Assembly: GCA_934636065.1 (NCBI GenBank) | Contig: CAKTZW010000045.1 | Location: 1-9,303, forward strand | Reading direction: 5' to 3' | From: an uncultured Labedella sp. | Lineage (GTDB): Bacteria; Actinomycetota; Actinomycetes; Actinomycetales; Microbacteriaceae | Length of the DNA stretch: 9,303 nt | Shown: piece after piece, positions 6,275 to 9,303 of the stretch | Position numbering within the stretch: position 1 is the stretch's first letter | How the letters are laid out: each line of letters starts with the position of its first letter | Notes under the pieces: model-generated | Seen by the model: the letters and a program-made list of their open reading frames with translations, nothing else | Told to the model about the DNA's origin: nothing | Database searches by the model: none | Position numbers and translations under genes: made by a program

Positions 6275-6376
6275 TCAGCGACACATTCGACAACAGGTGG
6301 CGACGCGGCCGGCCATCATCATGCCGGCAGTCCGATGAAGCTCGACGGAGCCCAGGACGTACGCGTTGTCAGTCAT
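6275..6376 (-). CDS. Candidate leaderless leader peptide, 33 residues, rich in Met and Cys
   Basis: An ATG at 6374-6376 begins 7 nt after the -10 box TTTAAT, where transcription should start, so the message would be leaderless; there is no Shine-Dalgarno. The frame runs 33 codons to TGA (6275-6277). The peptide starts MTDNAYVLGSVELHRTAG, continues with three Met, and ends VATCCRMCR. Eight of 33 residues contain sulfur. From family knowledge, actinobacteria have short leader peptides with a V-D-L-x-R stretch and terminal cysteines ahead of sulfur genes, and mycobacteria use leaderless poly-cysteine frames as attenuators; the VELHR and CCRMC pieces here recall them. I infer a cis-acting attenuator peptide for the regulator gene. 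GCCGGC repeats (6308-6313 and 6323-6328) put the three Met codons in a 9-nt loop. No protein evidence exists; it could also be fortuitous. Confidence 0.5.
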   Translation of the reverse strand: MTDNAYVLGSVELHRTAGMMMAGRVATCCRMCR

Positions 6377-6383
6377 GAGCTTG

Positions 6384-6413
6384 ATTAAACACACGAGCGG
6401 AGAAGTGTGTCAA
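6384..6413 (-). promoter_or_regulatory. Sigma-70-type promoter of the leader peptide and regulator gene
   Basis: On the minus strand there is a consensus -35 TTGACA (6413-6408), an 18-bp spacer and -10 TTTAAT (6389-6384). This places the start of transcription at about 6376, the A of the leader ATG. The block is A/T-rich compared with its surroundings. The spacer contains the dyad ACACAC (6389-6394) / GTGTGT (6405-6410), which overlaps both boxes and could be an operator. It is the best promoter in the window. Confidence 0.75.
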
Positions 6414-6556
6414 TTCATTGCATAAGGTGACGAAAGTCGCCGTCACAATGCAGCTTCTGCGATCAAGACGCCTTCGCTCACGGATTCTGCGAGCGCGCGC
6501 GAACGGCGTCCACCGTTGCCGCAGGAGGTGCGTCGGCGAGGGAAGGCGCCGGCTAC
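6414..6556. other. Intergenic region between upp and the regulator promoter
   Basis: No gene is seen. GTGACG (6427-6432) and CGTCAC (6441-6446) form a 6-bp dyad centred about 60 bp upstream of the regulator's transcription start, in a place suited to an activator. A larger stem at 6467-6510 pairs GACGCC+TTCGC with GCGAA+GGCGTC around one bulged C (6504). On the minus strand it lies about 47 nt after the upp stop and is followed by TTGATC, so it may act as a weak terminator for upp. Confidence 0.45.
6467..6510 (-). terminator. Possible 3' stem-loop of the upp transcript
   Basis: Eleven base pairs (GACGCCTTCGC, 6467-6477, with GCGAA and GGCGTC, 6499-6503 and 6505-6510) are broken by a single bulged C. 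The loop is large and itself contains CGCTC/GAGCG. Only two T follow on the minus strand, so termination would be inefficient or Rho-dependent; an RNA end-protecting role is equally likely. Confidence 0.35.
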
Positions 6557-7189
6557 TCAGACCAGGCCGTAGAGGCGGTCGCCTGCGTCGCCGAGACCAG
6601 GCACGATGTAGCCGTTCTCGTTCAGGCGCTCGTCGAGCGAGCCGAGCACGATCGTGACGTCGCGGCCCTCCGTCGCCTTCTCGAGGGCGGCGACGCCCTC
6701 CGGTGCGGCCAGGAGGCAGATGGCCGTCACGTCGACGGCGCCGCGCTGGAACAGGAAGTCGATGGCGGCGCCGAGCGATCCGCCGGTCGCGAGCATGGGG
6801 TCGAGCACGAAGCACTGCCGGTCGGACAGGTCGTCGGGCAGCCGCTCGGCGTAGGTCGTGGGCTCGAGGGTCTCCTCGTTGCGCACCATCCCCAGGAAGC
6901 CGACCTCCGCCGTGGGCAGCAGCTTGACCATGCCGTCGAGCATGCCGAGGCCCGCCCGGAGGATGGGGACGACGAGGGGGCGAGGGCGGCTGATCTCGAG
7001 CCCGACGGTCTGCGTCACGGGGGTCTGGATCGACACGGACTCGGTGCGCACGTTGCGCGTCGCCTCGTAGGCGAGGAGGGTCACGAGCTCCTCGGTGAGC
7101 GCGCGGAACACGGGCGAGGGGGTCCGCTCGTCCCGCAAGACCGTGAGCTTGTGGGTGATGAGGGGATGGTCGGCAACGTGCACTCGCAT
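6557..7189 (-). CDS. upp: Uracil phosphoribosyltransferase
   Basis: The 210-residue protein, the usual length of the family, joins uracil to PRPP to give UMP and pyrophosphate in pyrimidine salvage in the cytoplasm. It starts [20 protein letters not shown], typical of Upp. It carries [10 protein letters not shown] (75-84), the PRPP-binding loop [11 protein letters not shown] (128-138) and the uracil-contacting [13 protein letters not shown] (193-205). The ATG at 7187-7189 is chosen because longer in-frame starts run into the divergent tadA gene. No Shine-Dalgarno is seen. Instead TAGGTT ends 7 nt before the ATG, which looks like the -10 box of a leaderless message. The neighbouring tadA is transcribed away from it across only 36 bp. 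Confidence 0.97.
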   Translation of the reverse strand: MRVHVADHPLITHKLTVLRDERTPSPVFRALTEELVTLLAYEATRNVRTESVSIQTPVTQTVGLEISRPRPLVVPILRAGLGMLDGMVKLLPTAEVGFLGMVRNEETLEPTTYAERLPDDLSDRQCFVLDPMLATGGSLGAAIDFLFQRGAVDVTAICLLAAPEGVAALEKATEGRDVTIVLGSLDERLNENGYIVPGLGDAGDRLYGLV

Positions 7190-7225
7190 AGGCTCTAACC
7201 TACCGGTTGCTCCCGTCGCGGAAGG
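7190..7225. promoter_or_regulatory. Shared divergent promoter region of upp and tadA
   Basis: Only 36 bp separate the two starts. On the minus strand TAGGTT (7202-7197) fits a -10 box for a leaderless upp transcript starting at or next to its ATG. AACC (7197-7200) and GGTT (7205-7208) form a small dyad within this block. The promoter for tadA is not clear and may lie within upp. Confidence 0.4.
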
Positions 7226-7711
7226 ATGCGGATCATCGTGATCGTCGACGCCGTGCTGCACGCCGCGATGGACGCCGCGCTCGTCGAGGCGGAGTCCGCC
7301 CTCGAGACCGGCGACGTTCCCGTGGGCGCCGTCGTGCTCGACGCGCGAGGCCGCATCATCGGCCGCGGTCGCAACCGCAAGGAGGCGGATGCCGATCCCA
7401 CCGCTCACGCCGAGGTGCTCGCGATCAGGGCGGCGGCCGCCGCGACGGGGGACTGGCGGCTCGTGGGCGCGACGATGGTCGTGACTTTGGAGCCGTGCGT
7501 GATGTGCGCTGGAGCCATCGTCGCCGCTCGGCTGGATCGCCTGGTGTTCGGAGCGTGGGACGACAAGGCCGGGGCCACGGGATCGGCCTTCGACCTCGTG
7601 CGCGACCGTCGCCTCAACCATCGCGTCGACGTGACCGGGGGAGTCGAGGAGGAACGGTCGTCACGACTGCTCACCCGCTTCTTCCGCGGCGAGCAACCGA
7701 CGGAGCTCTAG
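7226..7711 (+). CDS. tadA: tRNA-specific adenosine-34 deaminase
   Basis: This zinc enzyme converts the wobble adenosine of tRNA-Arg(ACG) to inosine. The 161-residue protein has both deaminase signatures: His61-Ala-Glu63 in [12 protein letters not shown], with Glu63 as proton shuttle, and Pro90-Cys91-x-x-Cys94 in [11 protein letters not shown], with His61, Cys91 and Cys94 binding zinc. [20 protein letters not shown] (31-50) and the late [13 protein letters not shown] (108-120) are typical of TadA rather than cytidine deaminases. The start is uncertain. GGAAGG touches the ATG at 7226 and is too close to serve it, so the GTG at 7238 (12 nt from GGAAGG) or at 7253 may be the true start. The stop lies 7 nt from the stop of the convergent amidotransferase gene. 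Confidence 0.93.
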   Translation: MRIIVIVDAVLHAAMDAALVEAESALETGDVPVGAVVLDARGRIIGRGRNRKEADADPTAHAEVLAIRAAAAATGDWRLVGATMVVTLEPCVMCAGAIVAARLDRLVFGAWDDKAGATGSAFDLVRDRRLNHRVDVTGGVEEERSSRLLTRFFRGEQPTEL

Positions 7712-7718
7712 CCGGGGG

Positions 7719-8456
7719 TCATCCTGCCGGCTCCGCCGCGGGCGGTCGTCCCGATGGTGCCGTCCGATGCGGCAGAGAATCGAGGTAGTCGCCGAAGAGA
7801 CGCACCGCTGCGGCGTTGGCCGCGTCGATCGACGCGTCCGCCTCCGCGAGGACTGCCGCGGGATCCCGTCCCTCGCGCTCCAGCTGAGCGAGCCCGTCGG
7901 CAACCCAGCGCTCGAACATCGACCGGGTGATCTCGGGATGGAACTGCACGGCCAAGGCGGTGTCGCCGACGGCGAAGGCCTGGTTGCCGTAGCGTTCGCT
8001 GCTCGCGAGCGGCGTCGTCGAGACGGGCAGCGTGAACGTGTCGCCGTGCCACTCGCACACCGGCACACCGGCGATGTGGCGGATGGGGGAGTCGCGGCCC
8101 GCTGCCGTCGGCTCGACGGGGATGAAGCCGATCTCCGGCCCGCTCGCGCCGCGGTAGACGCGGCCCCCGAGCGCCGCCGCCATGATCTGGGCGCCGAAGC
8201 ACAGCCCGAGGGTCGGTGCCTCGTTCTCGAGCCGGTCGCGGACGAGCTCGATCTCGGGTCCCACATAGTCGTGGTCCTCGTAGACCGCGCCCTCGGAGCC
8301 GAGTACGACGACGAGGTCCCACTGCTCCCGTGCCGCGGCGTCGACGGACGCGGCCGAGGCGGCGATGACCGTCACGTGGTAGCCGCGCTCCGCGAGCACC
8401 GGACCGAGGATTCCGAGCCCACCGGCCTCGAAATGCTGGATCGCGAGAGCGCGCAC
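7719..8456 (-). CDS. Class I glutamine amidotransferase (GMP-synthase-like, stand-alone)
   Basis: The 245-residue protein is a single GATase1 domain with a C-terminal extension. The triad is present: nucleophile Cys86 in LGLCFGAQIMA, and His173 and Glu175 in VQFHPEIT. VLGSEGAVYED (51-61) corresponds to the oxyanion strand of this fold, and GPEIGFIPVEP (107-117) to the stretch seen in stand-alone GMP-synthase-like amidotransferases. Such proteins hydrolyse glutamine or gamma-glutamyl compounds; the acceptor cannot be told. The start is GTG (8454-8456), with GAGG 7 nt upstream. It lies 30 nt after the kinase stop on the same strand, so co-transcription is likely. The C-terminus (RTAPSGRPPAAEPAG) is a low-complexity tail. 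No synthase domain lies nearby, which argues against a GuaA role. Confidence 0.88.
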   Translation of the reverse strand: MRALAIQHFEAGGLGILGPVLAERGYHVTVIAASAASVDAAAREQWDLVVVLGSEGAVYEDHDYVGPEIELVRDRLENEAPTLGLCFGAQIMAAALGGRVYRGASGPEIGFIPVEPTAAGRDSPIRHIAGVPVCEWHGDTFTLPVSTTPLASSERYGNQAFAVGDTALAVQFHPEITRSMFERWVADGLAQLEREGRDPAAVLAEADASIDAANAAAVRLFGDYLDSLPHRTAPSGRPPAAEPAG

Positions 8457-8457
8457 C

Positions 8458-8490
8458 TCAGCGCCTCGCCGCCGTGGTTCCGGCGCTCAT
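8458..8490 (-). other. Ten-codon frame bridging the kinase stop and the amidotransferase start
   Basis: An ATG (8488-8490) overlaps the kinase stop as ATGA and opens MSAGTTAARR, ending at TGA (8458-8460) one base before the GTG of the amidotransferase. It has no ribosome binding site. It could carry terminating ribosomes to the next start, or be chance. Confidence 0.25.
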
Positions 8491-9303
8491 GCGGCGGCGA
8501 CGAGGATCTGGGAGTGCAGCGCGTGGTCGTCCGGGACGTCGAGCAGCGCACCGACTCCGTCGATCGGTTCGCCGAGCGGCGGCTCGAGCACGGCGCCGGG
8601 AGCCTCGACGGCGAGACCCTCGGCGAGCTCTCCGCGCATGAGCGGCGAGCGGGTCACGGGAGCGCCGACGGCGCCGACCCTCGTCGCCGTGCCGGGCGCC
8701 CATCCGGTGCGTCGCAGGGCCGTCGCGGCCGAGTGAGCGAGTTCGCGGGCCGCGGCGCGCACGATCGCCAGCGACACGGCATCACCCGCCGTCGCGGCCT
8801 CGATGACGGTGCGGCAGAACGACGCGACGAGGGACACGCGTCGCTCGTCGCCCTGGATCACCATGTACAGCTCGTCGAGCGCGCCGAAGCGCTCGCGGGC
8901 CGCCTCCTGCAGCACGGTCGCCTCGCCGCGCCCGTCGAAGGCGCGCATCGCCGCTTCCAGCCCGGCGCGTCCGATCCAGAAGCCGCTGCCTACGTCGCCG
9001 ACGAGGTAGCCCCAGCCGTCGACCTTCGCCACCGTCGTCTCGGAGACCGCGAGGATCACCACTCCTGTCCCGACCGCGAGCATCGCCCCCGTGCCGAGCG
9101 CGTTCGCGGCGAGGTAACCGCTCACCGAATCGTGGGCGAGGGCGACGCGGCGTACGCCGAGAGGTTGAACGGCGGCGAGGAGGACGTCGGGCCGGGACGC
9201 GGCCGGCGTCAGGCCGGAGAGGCCGAGGGCGAGCTCGTCGATGCGGTGGCCCGTCGTCGTGCTGAGTTCCGTCGAGTACGCGGCGACCTGGGGGAGGATG
9301 GGG
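8487..9303 (-). CDS. BadF/BadG/BcrA/BcrD-type kinase (N-acetylglucosamine kinase-like), 5' end outside the window
   Basis: The frame is open from the window edge at 9303, so the first part (including the N-terminal DGGTT-type phosphate loop expected of the ASKHA fold) is missing. About 272 residues are visible. HDSVSGYLAANALGTGAMLA followed by VGTGVV, and WGYLVGDVGSGFWIGRAGL, match the phosphate-2 and substrate regions of the bacterial N-acetylglucosamine/glucosamine kinase branch of this family. VGAVGAPVTRSPLM fits the adenosine region. The likely reaction is ATP-dependent phosphorylation of an amino sugar, for example from cell-wall recycling, in the cytoplasm. Substrate choice is inferred from family only. 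A GTG at 9123-9125 inside the conserved HDSVSGYL stretch is not the start. The amidotransferase follows after 30 nt and is probably in the same operon. Confidence 0.85.
   Translation of the reverse strand, partial: PILPQVAAYSTELSTTTGHRIDELALGLSGLTPAASRPDVLLAAVQPLGVRRVALAHDSVSGYLAANALGTGAMLAVGTGVVILAVSETTVAKVDGWGYLVGDVGSGFWIGRAGLEAAMRAFDGRGEATVLQEAARERFGALDELYMVIQGDERRVSLVASFCRTVIEAATAGDAVSLAIVRAAARELAHSAATALRRTGWAPGTATRVGAVGAPVTRSPLMRGELAEGLAVEAPGAVLEPPLGEPIDGVGALLDVPDDHALHSQILVAAA

Noticed and set aside
6131..6388. 85-codon plus-strand frame across the regulator leader
   Set aside because: It runs against the promoter and hairpin array, has no SD, and its product shows no recognisable domain; the minus-strand leader explains the region better.

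Overview
The window comes from a high-GC actinobacterium, most likely a member of the Microbacteriaceae. Codon third positions are almost all G or C, GTG starts are used freely, and several genes look leaderless or have short Shine-Dalgarno (SD) sites. The genes seen (VanW/YoaR-like plus YkuD L,D-transpeptidase, stand-alone winged-helix regulator, divergent upp and tadA) recall Microbacteriaceae chromosomes. This placement is my recognition from protein style, not a database result. No tRNA, rRNA, CRISPR array, insertion sequence or phage gene is visible.

Layout. 1-68: the first 22 codons of an unrecognised minus-strand gene, followed by a terminator (106-135) and about 330 bp of non-coding DNA with strong dyads. 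468-1385 (-): a cytoplasmic-type GH43 glycosidase. 1571-2719 and 2762-3697 (+): an AI-2E family membrane protein and a DMT/NIPA-like transporter, probably one transcript. 3853-5229 (+): a membrane-anchored L,D-transpeptidase. 5269-5330: a perfect 62-bp palindrome that serves as a two-way terminator between the transpeptidase and the convergent gene. 5354-6067 (-): an orphan winged-helix regulator with no recognisable receiver domain. 6068-6413 (-): its long 5' leader and promoter. 6557-7189 (-): upp. 7226-7711 (+): tadA, divergent from upp with only 36 bp between. 7719-8456 and 8487-9303 (-): a class I glutamine amidotransferase and, upstream of it, a BadF/BadG-type sugar kinase that runs off the window.

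How the genes fit together. Most of the window is housekeeping: cell-wall cross-linking (transpeptidase), pyrimidine salvage (upp), tRNA wobble editing (tadA), amino-sugar phosphorylation (kinase) and plant-type oligosaccharide breakdown (GH43). These units look independently transcribed rather than parts of one pathway.

The most interesting region is the 5' leader of the winged-helix regulator. A clear promoter (TTGACA, 18 bp, TTTAAT) places the transcript start on or next to an ATG that opens a 33-codon reading frame with no SD. Eight of its 33 residues are Met or Cys (three Met in a row, then CCRMC at the end). It is followed by five small hairpins before the regulator's SD. The three Met codons lie in the loop of a hairpin, and that 9-nt loop is perfectly complementary to the CAUCAUCAU just before the regulator's SD. 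I read this as a candidate leaderless, sulfur-amino-acid-sensing attenuator. The sequence pieces are visible; the mechanism is inference.
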